Shown: positions 20,706-33,786, counted from the stretch's first letter. The stretch: 64,000 nt of DNA from Vandiemenella viatica (GCA_031002005.1 JARYHS010008074.1:278505930-278569929), one strand, 5' to 3'. Numbers and translations: made by a program. The notes: generated by a model not told the origin, from the sequence alone.

Positions 20706-23560
20706 TGGAAGCCTGAATGCAACTGAGGGAATCGCAGCATATGATGTACTTCATAATGCAACTTACTTTCAAATGCGGGAGTGACTTCAACAAAGCATAA
20801 CACTCAGCAGTGTATATGCTGCACATGCTATATAGCTTGTATGTGTCACTCGAGGGAACAGTATGGAGCAACCTACTCAGTTAGCCTGCTTACACCATCT
20901 GTATATACCGGTGTGAAATCGTGATGCTTGTTTAAAACATCATTAAAAATTCTGATAAAAACAGTCAGCGGTAAACAGCTTGTTGTACCATGACAGTTCT
21001 AAAATCATTCTGGGCGTCTTTAAAAGCCAAGGGGGAGATTTACTCCAACCCTGGTGATAAAAAGAGGGCAGCTCAAACCTATATTTCTCTAAAATAGACC
21101 TTGTACAGTAACTGAATGGTTTGGTTGCTACATGGCAGTTGGTGTAAAGCCGTTCAAAATTAGGATGAATAACATCATACAAGGGACTGCCAGGAGTTGC
21201 GGCAATAGGTATATAGTGTCGCACCATGAAGATACGCCAGCGGATGGAAAGAGGCAGCTCGCCAGACTCAGTGCAAATGCTGGGTATCTGGCTGGTGCAG
21301 TAGGCACCTGAGGCAAGACAAATTTCTGCATAGTGGACACTATCCAATATATGAAGATATCTGTCCCGTACCAAAACGTATACAACTCAACCATACTCCA
21401 ATGACGACCATATAAAAGCTATATAAACTTCTAACAAAAAGGAGCTGTCGGTGCCCCATGAATTGCCACACAGATATTTTAATACATTCAGAGCTTTTAG
21501 GGTTCTGGCTTTTACATCTTTCAGATGTTGGAGTTAATCTACTGTCAAAAATGAGACCCAGAAACTGAATATTTTTACTAAAACTTAAAATGGTGTTCCT
21601 CAAGGTAAGATGAGGCTCTGGTAAAAAAAATTTGCTACAAGTAAAAAGTATACACCGAGTTTTCTCGGCTGAGAAACGAAAGCCAGTATATACTGACCAT
21701 TCATCCAGCCTGTTTAGAACAAGTTGCAGTTGCCGCTGCACGACTCTCAGGCTAGATGAAGTACAAAAAATAAAAAAAGTCGTCAACATATAAGGAATAC
21801 CGAATGATAACAGTTGAAAAGCTATTAATGGCAATAGCAAAAGAGTCACGCTTAAAACTGATCCTCGAGGAACACTGTTTTCTAGAATAAAAATTATTTT
21901 AAAAAAATGGAGAAAATTTCACCTAAAATCCCATTCATATAACTGTTTTAAAATAACATGCCACCAGGTAGTATCATATGCCATTTGAATGGCAAAAAAT
22001 ACACCCACAATGTGCTGGTAGCAGATGAAAGCATTCTGTTTTGCCACTTCCAGTAGAATGAGGTTATCAGTGGTGGAATGGAACTTCCTGAATCCAGACT
22101 GAAAGAGGTTCAGCAGATTATGAGACACCAGACGAGTCGGCGGTTGACCTTCGGATCCAGTGTCTGCCCAATGCAGCTTGTTAAGGCGATACTACAATAA
22201 CTACCTGGCAACAACTTGTCCTTTCCAGGTTTTAAAATAGGGACCATCGTTGCTTCTTTCCACAAGTTGGGGAACTGTCCACCAGCCCAAATTCATTAAA
22301 AAAACCCCAGGAGGTACTCTCTAGCATCTATGCTAAGATTTTTCAGCATTTGGTACTGGATCAGGTCAGGCCCTGATGTCTTTCACACTGTTTAGTGCCG
22401 ACTCCAGCTCCAAAGATGAAAAATGAACTATCGTATGCCTGTAAATTGAACAAATCGAAGCTAAAAGTTTGCCTTTCAGCAGAGATTCTTTGTTTCTGGA
22501 CCTGATGGTCCAATCCAGTGGATGAAGTGATTGCAGTGAAGTACTCTGCCATCAGCTGCACTATGCTTCTTTCATCGGTGAATAATGCCTGATCCAATAA
22601 TCCAGATACTGGTGGTCGGGAGTACCTCTCAGATATATGGCGGATAGACTCCCATACCTTTGATAACGTTGTGGAAAGGTTAATGGTGCTCACAAAGTTC
22701 TACCATGACCTTCTTTTTCTCTCCACACAACGTGCCTTAGCTCTAGCAACTCGGAACACTGCGAGGTTATCAGGTGTTGGATGCAACCTAAACTGACACA
22801 GGGCTCATCTACAACTCTTTATACCAGAATAATATTCTCCGTTCCACAAAGGAATGGACGTTCTGCGCAGCGCTCTGAAGCTGCTAGGCATGGAAATATT
22901 AGCCACCTGATGAATCACTTCTATAAAGTGTTTCACCTTCTCTTCAGTGTTCTGATGTTGTTCGAGAATGACTACGTGGAACCATGTTGGGAAATGACCA
23001 CATCAATGAAGATCGTGATCCACCTCACAACACATGGAGTCCACAACTAAAGGAGAGCAAAGAGAAAGATCAATGCCAGAGGACATAGTGGTAGCAGAAG
23101 TGAAATACGTCATTTGAAAAGCATTAAGGATGCATACATCCTCCCGCTCCAATAATCTACAAATTGCCTGACCTCTGGGGCAATCGATGGTCGACCCCCA
23201 CAATGCACTGTACATGTTGCCACAGTAAATCAGCCAGTTGACCGAAATCAACTGATGTCCCCGGTGGTAGATAAAAGGAGCATACTGTCAATTGTATTGG
23301 TCCATGAATTCTGGTTGCTACTACTTGCAATGTAGAGGTGAGTAGCAACAGGTTTGGAATGGACAGTGTTCTGTACAAACACTGCCACTCCCTTCTTCGC
23401 TTGATCACCCTTTGTATCATCCTTATGGTGAACGTCATATCCTCTTAGCAAAGGTTGGTGTGTTGGCCTAAAATGTGTCTCTTGGAGACAGAGACACAAG
23501 GATCAGACTGTGTTATGAGTTGTAACTCCTCTTTGTGAGCCATAAAACTATTTATGTTCC
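20706..23560 (-). pseudogene. I-like LINE, ORF2: endonuclease, reverse transcriptase, RNase H
   Basis: Minus-strand ORF2 of an I-clade-type element. Endonuclease: 'LCLQETHFRPTH' (about 23495-23460) and 'GVAVFVQN' (about 23400), ending with 'DLSLCSPLVVDSM' (about 23080-23030) and a damaged DHFP. Pre-RT: 'WNGEYYSGIKS' and 'VFRVARAKARCVE' (about 22855-22720), then TTLSKVWESIRHISE (about 22670-22620). RT: 'FQSGFRKFHSTTDNLI' (about 22100-22055), a YVDD-type box near 21785, and 'FRFSAEKTRCILF' (about 21690-21650). RNase H: 'YTAECYALLKSL' and 'YIICCDSLSCIQA' (about 20805-20700), where it is cut. An RNase H domain after RT is typical of I-group LINEs. Numerous frameshifts. Confidence 0.85.
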
Positions 23561-23799
23561 ATTGAACTATGGGAGCCATCCTACCTGTTGATCCTCACCC
23601 ACCCCGGTTCCGGTGGGTCTTCGGTCACTGTCTGCTGAGGAACGGGACCAGTCTCGTCCACCAGCATTTCAGTCTCTTCGGGCTCCAAAGAGACAGACAT
23701 CTCCGACTCAGTAAATTCTTCAAACATCTCCCAGTTTTTTTTCTCCCTGGCCTTTTCCCTCCTGCCTGCTACTAGCTAGCCTAGGTGGGGAGAGAGGTG

Positions 23800-25080
23800 G
23801 GTGATTTCACAAACTGAGTCGGGTCCGTCTGACTAAACTTTGGGCCCACTGGTGGCGGTTAGTGCTGCTACCACAGCACTTGGTGGAATTGGAGATGCAG
23901 TTAGTTACCTTTACAGGTACTGCTGGTGGAGTGTTTTTGAATGCTGCTGGTGTGGTCGAGATCGCAGACTTATTGCTACCAATGTCTGTGATCTTAGATG
24001 TTACGACCTTAATGGCTTTTGCACCGCATTTGCACTGACACGAACACATTGTGCTTGTACTCATGTCTGCAACAGACATCTGTAGCAACACTTTATTTCC
24101 TGACGGGTGCAAAAATAGGAGTGGTAAGCAACTTGGCCTTCTTCTTAGCTTATCCGTAAGGAATCCGCTCTTTGGTCTTCAGCTCCTGAATCTTGCGCTC
24201 TTCATGATGCACTTGATACTCCATAATCCAGGTTGGGTATGATCTGGAGCAGCTGATGCACATCTGTTGTAGCGTACAATTACACTTGACTCATGTGCCT
24301 CCTTACCGCACTTACCACAGGTGTGCCCTTACACGATGCTGTCATATGTCTGAACTGCCGACACTGAAAACAGCCGCCTTGGGTCCAGAACATATGGCGG
24401 AGACTCAGGTTTAAATATCCAGCCTTAATATTCTTGGGCAACGTTGGAGTGTCCATCATCAGGACGAAGGTGGCAGTCTTGAAAAGACTGCCATTCACCC
24501 TTCGTGTGTGATTGACGTACCTCAACCACTTTCTCTGTTTCCCACTCCTTAAGATGTTTGTCTGCCCTAATATCACATCAGGTGACTAGGCCTTTACACT
24601 CCCCGAGCTTCTCGCATTTGAGGAGTTTGGTAGCCTGCTGACTAGTGGCTTTTCCAGCAGCAGTGACCCATTCTTCAATTTTTTTAACTGATCTTAGGGA
24701 TCCCACAAGGCCCTCTAGCCCTTTTGATATATAGAAATGTAACACCTTCTCAAATGACCCTTCTACTCTGTCCATAATAACAAAAGCGTTCACAAGTGAA
24801 CAATCTTTTCCGTTGCTTTCACTTTCAGAAGCGGGGGACTTAGATTATCCTGAGAGTGTTTAGATTATTCTGAGGCACACCCGTACTGCAGGTATTTAAG
24901 GTTGTATTTGGTTTAGGTTTGTTTTTAAATATTTGATGCTTAAATTTTGGTCCCAAGAGAAAGGAGGAAAGGTCTGGTGGCGCATACCTCCATTGCATAT
25001 CCAGCGTTATAATACAATGGGTGCACAGGTGCCCCTGAGGTCGCACACTAGTGAGAGATTGTCCTCCTCACCCATTCACC
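23800..25080 (-). pseudogene. I-like LINE, ORF1 (gag-like, CCHC zinc knuckles)
   Basis: Minus-strand ORF1 upstream of the ORF2 above. The N-terminal region runs from about 25080 down through 'VIMDRVEGSFEKVLHFYISK' (about 24780-24720). A conserved middle region is followed by zinc knuckles: 'CFQCRQFRHMTASC' (about 24365-24320) and, after a frameshift, 'CGKCGKEAH' (about 24310-24285). Downstream 'EERKIQELKTKERIPYGQA' (about 24205-24150) is the usual post-knuckle helix of I-element gag proteins. Such proteins bind the element RNA and form the RNP. At least two frameshifts and a stop are present. Confidence 0.8.
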
Positions 25081-25105
25081 TCCATCGCACATGTCAAACC
25101 TTGAA

Positions 25106-25380
25106 GTTGAAGATTTTTTTTTATTATTATTATTATTTATGAATATATATATAGAGGTTTGTTCAGTCCTCGTGATCCGGGTGATGAAGTCAAGATGCCC
25201 GCTCCCCTAGACACACAGTAATCCACCATCACACCCAACAGTGGTCGCTGAAGTATAGTAGGAGCTTACAGTGTGGAAAACTTGGGACGCTCACAAGTTT
25301 CCAGCTCGGGCATCGTGGGTTCGCCAAACCTGTACCTGGCATTTGTGTACCAGGCCCCTGCGGGTGTCTATCTAAATCCT
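25106..25380 (-). mobile_element. 3' end fragment of an I-like LINE with (TAA)n tail
   Basis: On the minus strand a GC-richer UTR-like stretch (from about 25380) ends at 25106-25140 in an (ATA/TAA)n run followed by A's. TAA-repeat tails are characteristic of I-group elements. The end directly abuts the 5' region of the I-like LINE that begins near 25100. Related sequence ('gtacctggca' and neighbours) is seen at 55150-55200 in the same orientation. Confidence 0.5.
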
Positions 25381-26547
25381 TCTTTGATAGCAGCTGAAAA
25401 GCTGTATAATATCATTCTCTATTATTTCAAATGCTATTCTACTTTCCATTACTATCAAACATGTGATAGAATTCTTTGATTTTCTCTATATCTAGATTTT
25501 TAAGAACATATTTAAAGCCTTCAACAACTTTCAGTCACTTTTTAATTGGCATATCTCTCTAACAACAGTTCTTAATCAGGAAAATGAGCTTTCAAGCTAT
25601 TGCTGCCCTGTTTGATTACAGGCCGAGTAAATTTGTGCTGTTGTTTTGCTTTTGAATTATTTGAAAATATCTTTCAGATTTAATATTACTTCATTACACA
25701 CAATTAAATTAAACATCATCTACAAATCGGACCCTTCACTTGCTCCGTTTTCCTCCTTATGGACCTCATAAACCTGTAACAGACTATCGCAATGCTGGTA
25801 TATTTCTAGAAAAGCCTTGAATTTGTCTTAAATGGTGTGACCATCAAATTACGTTTTTAAATTTTCTAATGCTGCACTAATTTTTGGAGGAATAGTACTG
25901 TAGTACATGTCAATTAATTACACATCTGAAGACAGTTGGTTTGCATGGATTTTTGTAAGGCATTGCAGACAAACATGGGGGCTGTGAGTTACATCAATGG
26001 AACCATAATAATCCATATGTTGGGTCTTAATAAATGTAGCTACATGTGTTCTTGAGTGTTGTAAGATTGAAATATCTCATGAACAGCAGAATTTGTAATA
26101 AGACATACATTTAGGCACATCTTAAAACTTTTTCGATAGCAGTTGGATATTTGTTTTATTTTTTCAAGTACCATCTCCCTCCCCCCCCCCCCCACCTATT
26201 ATTTCTAGTGCTACTGCAATTTACTTAAGAAGCAAAGAGTAAACATGTCAGAACTGTATATAAAGTAGGAAATGCACTGATGTTACCAAAATGTGAATTG
26301 ATAATGACAATTCCGAAAGGAACTATTAATTTTTGTGGGATAAAAACAAAACTATGTTACAACCCAGACTATATACTAACTCCATGCCAAGGTAGGCAGG
26401 TAGGGTGTCATTGAGGAATATAATCCAAATATCCCACCACCAATCTTTCTCATCTATAATATTATTAAAATTGTAATTTGTCTGTTGTTAAAAGTCCATT
26501 TAATAATTCTTATTTCATATAATCGGTCCCTGATTTTTTAAATTTCT
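25381..26547. repeat. Unassigned; holds dispersed-repeat copy 2 at 25878-26105
   Basis: Bases 25878-26105 match 16312-16515 (see there). The minus strand from about 26080 to 25500 has long stretches with few stops (for example 'HCDSLLQVYEVHKEENGASE' near 25780), suggesting an eroded coding element of unknown family. A C-run lies at 26178-26192. Confidence 0.4.
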
Positions 26548-26561
26548 AATTATTTGTTCAA

Positions 26562-26970
26562 TGATGCAACTAAGGAAAATGGAAGCGGCTTCTAGGCGAT
26601 ATAAATAAGAAAAGAAAGGGAAATTAACCCACCACATACCAAAGTGGACGGATGCGCTGAGAAGGAACAATAATGCTGACAAACAACTACACAATATTTC
26701 GGCATCTGCCTTGTTTGCAAATAGAAAAACGGGCCATTAGGCTCGGAACGTGTGTGCACAACAAACGTTACCTAATGACTCATTAGGTCATGAGTCATTA
26801 GGTAACTTTCATTGTGCACACACGTTCCGAGACTAATGGCCCGTTTTTCTATTTGTGAACTAGGCAGATTCCGAAATATTGTGTAGATGTTTGTCAGCAT
26901 TAGTGTTCCCTCTCATCGCATCCATCCACTTTGGTATGTGATGGGTTAATTTCCTTTTCTTTTCTTATTT
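26562..26970. mobile_element. Foldback element, about 180-bp arms, 14-bp target duplication
   Basis: The left arm (from 26603) and right arm (to 26970) form one long inverted repeat. Outer ends 'aaataagaaaagaaa' pair with 'ttttcttttcttattt'; middle 'cataccaaagtgga' with 'tccactttggtatg'; and inner 'cctaatgactca' (26771-26782) with 'tgagtcattagg' (26791-26802), around an 8-bp loop. The whole is flanked by aattatttgttcaa at 26548-26561 and 26971-26984. A 41-bp unpaired segment (26562-26602) lies between the left repeat and the left arm. No coding potential. The family is not recognised. Confidence 0.85.
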
Positions 26971-26984
26971 AATTATTTGTTCAA

Positions 26985-28100
26985 AGTTATTTATTTCAAA
27001 TTGTAATTTTTCAGTTTTAACAAACAACTTGCTAGTTTGGATATTAAGCAGGCCAGCATGCTTCTGATCTACATTTAACTTCTAGGTAAATTGAAGAGTA
27101 GACTTTAACAGCTTTGAGATGATCTATGTAAGATTTGGTATGGTGGTTTAATTTTTCATGTCGCTTTACACAATTTTTTAATGGTAATTGTCTGATGCCT
27201 ACTGGAGTTGTTAGGATCATAAATTTGCAGAAGACTCACACATTCTCCTTTCAAAACATCGAAGCATCACATCTCCCATGATTCATCCAGATTCTGTTTA
27301 GTGACACCAAAATTTTGCTGGGATAGTTAAAACATCCAGGAAGCTTAGTGGTATCAAGGACAGTGTGTCGTGCAAATGGAGCTTGATTTGTCCACTAAAT
27401 CAGCCAATCCATATTGCCATTGTACCAGTTTACAGTGAGCTTTTGGCCGAGATTACTGTAGAATCTTATAACATAAATTGATCCTATGTGCAGAAATTTT
27501 AACTCTATTGGGTAACAGTCAATATTATCATTGGTTGCCAGAGGAATGATTGTCAAGATGGAATGAAACATCATAGCCGAGATGGAATGAAACACCATAC
27601 TGGGCTGTTTGTTCCACGTTATTTATTTTAAACTTTAATTTTTCAGTTGATCTTTTCTGATGATCTTTCTGGCTAATCTTGGTATTTGAAGCAGAGCAGC
27701 ATGCTAGTGCTTTATGATTAATTTCTGGGAGTAAAGTAGAGTAAGCCAGTACACTTCCCCATTAACTTCTGGGTGAGGAGAGGAATAATAACCAATGGCT
27801 TTTCCACATAGCTCTAATTGTGATTTATTATAACGAGTTTCTGTTTAATGTTTCTTTACACATTGTATTAGGTGGCAATGGTAGAAGCCTACCATAGTAG
27901 TTTCAGATGTCTTTAATCTACTACTTTCAGTTTGAAGATATTTTCAGTTTTTTTTCTTATATAAATCGATCCCACGTTTGGAAAAATTCATAAAGTGATT
28001 TGGACAACAGTAAACATTATTGTTCAATGCAGAAGGATTGTCAAGAGAGAGCAAAATATCAGTTACTGCTTAAAAAAAACTTAACCTGAAATCCAAACAC
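26985..28100. repeat. Diverged tandem duplication, unit about 630 bp
   Basis: Unit 1 (about 26971-27600) and unit 2 (about 27601-28100) share, in order, 'ttatttattt.aa.tt.taatttttcagtt', a 'gca...gcatgct' block, 'tttacaca.tt' and 'aacagt.aa.attat.att', followed by 'ggattgtcaaga'-like text. Divergence is high. Weak minus-strand open stretches in both units around the last block suggest that the ancestor was a coding element. Family unknown. Confidence 0.5.
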
Positions 28101-31100
28101 TTTACTGGGCCATCAGCATTACCATCAATAGAATCTCTCAGAGTTCCACTTTAACAGGTATTCTTTAGTTCAGGCACTGAACCCTAATTATCTGTACAGC
28201 CCATAGTGCACGAATAGATCTTGTGATTTGGACAAGTCAATCAATGTTCATCACAAGTATAAACTTTAAACTGATTTAAGCATACAAAATAAGGGAAGGG
28301 TTACATTGAAGGCTGACAAGGGTCAGTTTTACCATACACAGAGTGGGCTAGTGAGAAAAATTGACAAAAATGATATACAGGTAAGGGTATCACTCATTGG
28401 TGCACTGTGCAAATGTAGCAGATCCATTTGGAAGACAATGGTGAATTTTAAAAAAAAATACAAACACAATAAGAATTAAAGCCTTATCAATATACAGATT
28501 ATTTTTGTTAATGGTGTCAGTACTCACTCGCCTGTCGGTGTTCAGGTTGCACATTCGGCCATATTCCTGCTAACAGCGCATTTCCAAAGACTTAACCTCC
28601 CCCTCAACAATGTGCAAGACTTACAATGTGGATAGATTGACGTACAATCATTGCAAGCAATATTTAAAATATACAATTTGATGCATTCTGGGTGACTGAT
28701 ACTGGAGTGTGCCTTCCTTAACCACTGTCATAATTAAATTCCAAGAAGAGCGTGCACTGATTTCCTCCAGAATGGGTGTCAAAAATTCTTCTAAAAGAAA
28801 GTAAGGTTTCTTACACTGTTTATTACTTTGCCACATTATTCACAAGATAAAAACTAAACCAAATTGACATATTTTACTCAAACACTAGTCGATACCTCTG
28901 CTTTTGATGGTTATCCAGAGGGGAGGGGAGGGGAGGGGATGGGGAAGTTCACCAATAATGCAATTTTGTTATGCTTTGTGTGTAATATGTTTTATTGGAG
29001 TATGATATGTCCTCTGCAATTTTGATATGCATCACCCTTTTTTTAATGGTTCATGATAAGTGGTTACAGCATACTCCTTAAATATGGAGATTTTTGAGTT
29101 TGAGTCCCAAACCGATCAGGGGCACTTGATTAAACCTCCAATTACGTAAAGCTTTTACATAGTTTATATGAAGTCTGTAAGGATGCTTCTTCGTTCTGAT
29201 CCACGTAAAACTATAGATTTAACAATGATGAAGTGTCAACTTCGAACTGCATAAAGTTACATTTTAATATTGCAGTCAGGCAACTTTGAAAACTTCTCAC
29301 TTCAAAAATGGAAATAATGCCTTAAAGACCAAACATATTATATTAGGATATTAAATATTGACATCTGTGATTTTTATGGGGTAAATAGAAGTAATATCAC
29401 CAATACTGTACTTTTATTATGATTTGCGAGTGATTTTTCATTTGTGTACTAAATTATAACTGTTTAAGAATATAAGAAATACTATAGAGTTTCAACAATT
29501 GCTGCTATTTTGAATCAGTAAATTCCAAACTGAAGAACAGAATAAAGTAAAATTTAACACGTTAGCTAAGTTAAACTTTTATACATAACAGCAATTTGAG
29601 ACACACAGCATCATCCAACATAAAGATATTAAGGTACAAAATAGGGATAAATCTTTTCCAGAAAATGTAGTACTTTAAAGTTGCTTACAACTCAACATGG
29701 CATGCACACTTCCATGCCACATTGTTGATGTTTAAGTTTAATATAAAACTGAAATTAAAGTGCGAACATAGAAAAATAATTTATCAACACAGGACATTTT
29801 TTAAACAAAGGATACATGAATTTATGTAGAAAAAACAATCCATCAGTAAATCTTTTATTTATCCATAAATTTGTCCATATTTAATGTAAGAGCAGAAAAA
29901 TACAATCAGTTTTTTTTACAATTTTACAAATGGTAACATTGAAGTGTAGGACAAATAAGTGAAGAATAAACTATTTCCTTATATAAAAATCCGAAGTATT
30001 GTTTTAAATGACATTTTTTAAACTTTTATTTGCTGAAAAATGCAACTGATTGTGTAAATCGAGTGTTATGTGAGGCGTATCAATTGATAAAATCAGTGAC
30101 ATCAGTTGGGGAAATTACCCTGGGGAGGCAGCAGGAAAAGGTTTCAAAGTCTGCAACTATCAGAGTGAGTGATGAGATATACTAGCAAAATGAGGGAAAT
30201 AAAATATAAAACGTTGGTCAAGCTACTGCTCAAATATGGTGGGGGAATATGTGACTCATAGTATTGGCATCAAATGCAGGTGTTCGAGGAGGAAATAGAA
30301 GATTGACTTTGTGCTATGGCTGATACTGCACATGTTAGCATTCCTAACAATGGACGTTCATTCACTGTCTCCAGTTCAAAAATATTCAATAATTATTCTC
30401 TTCACATTTCAAAATTCCAAGGCAACATGATGGATACAAGAGTATTGTGAGAGTTTCTAGGAAATCACTTACAATCTTGAGTAGTGAGAAGGTACAAACG
30501 CCACCACCCTCAAGATATGCGTATTGTATATGCATTCTAACAGTCTCATGCAACCTTCAAGGAAATCATCCATCAATCATGTCTCTTGTCTCAATTGTGA
30601 AACACAGCAAGTGAACATATGTTGAAGATTAAGTTTCTGGTTGAAGTTGAGAAAAAAATGTTGTAATTAGTATTCATAAATTTTTTGTCATTTAAAATTA
30701 TTCCATGTGGGTTTTAATTAATATCTGGCTTTAATAGATTGTAGTGTAAAATTTTCTCTGGGTACACACCATTGGGGCAGCACAATATTATTCAGTTTAA
30801 AGTGTGGTGGGTTCAATCAGTCTTATAATGCAGTTAATTTAAATGGTTAAAAAGCAATTCTAATCAATAGCAAGAATAGTAATCAATAAAATATATATAT
30901 GAAAGAATCAATTAACAGTTTAATAAATGAAGAAGTTAAATTTATTTTTCTCAAGTCACCATTTGTACATTGGCAACTTGTCATTTTAACAAGAAATTCA
31001 AGAAGTTATAATTATGAATTGTGAGGAAAGGTTTCCTTCCATAGTTGATGGTAATAGTGACTCTTATTGGGAATACTTAATGTAACATCAATAAAACTAA

Positions 31101-32290
31101 ATGGCAGGGAATTTAATTAACTAATACCATGTCACATACATTGCACATTTATTTGTTTTTCATTAGTTCCATATTTCTATCATTAGTTTTAAATTCACAA
31201 GTGATCATTATCACTTCTTAATTTTGTGTTTATTTACCTATTGTACATTGCATTTTTTTCTCTTCTATGTATGATTTACGGTGGTGCCAATTCTTTTAAT
31301 TTTCCTTTTTCTATCATAGTTATAATACTAATAGACAACAAAGACATCTTCATCGCTTGACACATCTTCAATTGGCATGATGAGAAACTCACAACAGGGA
31401 TGGTTATAAGAATGATACTTGCCACATCTACAGTTTGAACAGATTTTATTACTCCACAGTATGCTCAGTGCATGGTAATAAGTTGCCTGCATGTGTCATG
31501 CTCACAGGCATCTCAAAATTACAATACTCAAGTTCCATTTACATCAATGTGGAATTCCACAGTGTGAAAAGGGTCTTAAAGACACAGTTTCAAAAACATT
31601 TTCAGGAAATTTGGTTTCGATAACATTCTCCCCCTCCCTCACTCTTTCTATTCTATGCTAAGTACTTTGGAACCCGGTTTAATATTTTATATCAGAGTGC
31701 TGAATAATTTATATCAGTAAAAGACATTAAAGTAAAAAGAAAAAAATGCCTAGCACAAAAGGATATATGTAGGGAAATAGCCACTGCTACATGAGCTCCC
31801 TAACAACATATAAATAATAATCATGATAAAGGAACCACTGTTTAATAAAGATAATAGCACAACAGCTCAGTGTTTGTTTTACCTTCTGTATTTAAACTTA
31901 TTACTCACCATCCTCACATTCATTCATGTCCACAGGTTATATAAATCACTTGATTAAAGAATCTCATTATAAAGTCCTTGTGCATAATTTTGACTAATGA
32001 ACTCAATTGTATTTTAACATGTTATCATTATATAAATTTCATTTTTTATATAAATGAGATACTGAAAACAGTCCTGATTTATATAACATTTAAATCTGTT
32101 CTTACTAAGTTGTTTCTTTTAACTGCCTCCCCCCCCTTTTTTTATAGACGTATATGATTTTCATGACCAGAACAGGGTGCGATCTCAACTATGCTGTAAC
32201 AATAAGTAAATCTTAATACTGTCATACAAATATAACATATTTCATTGAAGAGAGCATTTTTATTTATTATATTTATTTACATTTTTTGAA
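28101..32290. other. Long AT-rich stretch, little recognised
   Basis: No recognisable gene. Two local features: a (GGGGA)n tract at 28919-28944, and a tRNA-like head near 29045-29110 (+) with a B-box-like 'gagtttgagtccca', possibly a SINE relic. A 62-codon minus frame at 28648-28836 has no recognisable domain. If the flippase gene extends to 34255, this is intron. Confidence 0.4.
28919..28944 (+). repeat. (GGGGA)n tract, potential G-quadruplex
   Basis: At least four GGGG runs spaced by single A's, then 'tgggg'. Satisfies the simple G4 pattern. Confidence 0.7.
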
Positions 32291-32843
32291 AAATTTAATT
32301 TCTTGTATTTTTCCAATAAGATTTTTAACTATGATTGGGCTGTTACTTTTTTCAGAACACCCTTTTGTAGAGGGAAAGGGGAGGGAATTCTTCATAAGGG
32401 AACAAATACAAAAGTATAAAATGGTGTGAAAAAGAAAACAAAGACTATTTTAAACAATAAGTGAAACATCAAAAAAGTAACATAAGATACAAATAATGAC
32501 AATATTGCATCAACCTTGAAATAAAAATATCAGGTCACAATTTAGTGTTATAATTCAAAGATTCAAAAATTTAATTTCTTGTATTTTTCCAATAAGATTT
32601 TTATCTATGGTTGGTCTGTTACTTTTTCTGAACACCCTTTTCTGGAGTGAAAGGGGAGGGAATTCTTCATATGGATACAAATACAAAAGTAATCTATAAA
32701 ATTGTGTGAAAAAGAAAACAAAGACTATTTTAAACAATAAGTGAAACATCAAAAAAAGTAACATAAGATACAAATAGTGACAATATTGCATCAACCTTGA
32801 AATAAAAATATCAGGTCACAATTTAATGTTATAATTCAAAGAT
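32291..32843. repeat. Tandem duplication, unit 276 bp, two copies
   Basis: Unit 1, 32291-32566, and unit 2, 32567-32843, start with the same 'aaatttaatttcttg' and end with 'ataattcaaagat'. Identity is high, with scattered substitutions, a few single-base indels and a small insertion in unit 2. No gene recognised, although unit 2 carries a 79-codon minus frame (32794-32555). Confidence 0.85.
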
Positions 32844-33786
32844 AATTGGCTCACAAGACAATAGAAGGCACTAAAGGAATACGTGTTTACTTTCCATAAC
32901 AGCTCAGTAAATAGCTGTAACATAACTATTTCTATGTTTATTAGAAATTATCACTGTTGTTATGGCTTTATGGCACAGTGACATTAAGGCTATTAGTGCC
33001 ATTTTCGCCATGTTTACGAAGTGTACAGTTGAAAAGTAAAGAATTTGAGAAAAATTAACTCTATCTTTCAACAACAGATCTATATTTGTTACTATTTTAC
33101 CTTATTGTTCAGAACTAATGAAGATCTCTCATAAAAAATATTTGATCTTAACATTATGTTAAAATTAATGGCACAATAAAAGTATATACAACCAGAATCA
33201 CACTACACACATGAAAATATTTAATATAAAAAAACAACTCAGTCAACAATAAATACATTAATGAATACAAAATTACTTTTATTTTGTAAAAAATTAACAA
33301 CATTTTTATTCCATTATATACTCTGTTACACTCGGTAATATATACTCACAGGCAACACCACTTTAGTTTATTTTCTTTTGAATAACACTTGTTTGTTTGT
33401 TTCATTTTGATAGTGCACTTTGTGCTTGACTGACTCTTTCAAGCTTTTCAAAATGCTTTCTTGCGTTGCGTATGTTTATGAGAGTTGCTTCTGAAGCTGA
33501 AGAAAAAGAATGTCAAGCTGTTACTAAGCATTAGTGAAATTGTACACAATTACTTTATAGTATTAAGTTTGCTGCATTATTCTGGTTAACTACTTCTATA
33601 AAGCATTTTTTTTTTTTTTAATTGATTCCCTTATTAAGAATAAACTGTTGCTGTCATCACGTATGCATGTCCTGATTGTGCTCTTCACTTTGTCAGAAAA
33701 TTATTCAACATTGATATAAGATTTTTCTAAATGGAACAAGATTTAAAAATATTAAAATATTGCTAAAATAACTTGCTTTTTTTCAG
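32844..33786. other. AT-rich stretch before candidate last exon
   Basis: Nothing recognised. It ends in the pyrimidine tract and acceptor 'gctttttttcag' at 33786. Confidence 0.4.

Noticed and set aside
30120..30660. Possible transposase-type coding relic (QVFEEEIEDWLCAMADTA...)
   Set aside because: Suggestive of a helix-turn-helix region, but too short and without any catalytic motif; not enough to annotate.
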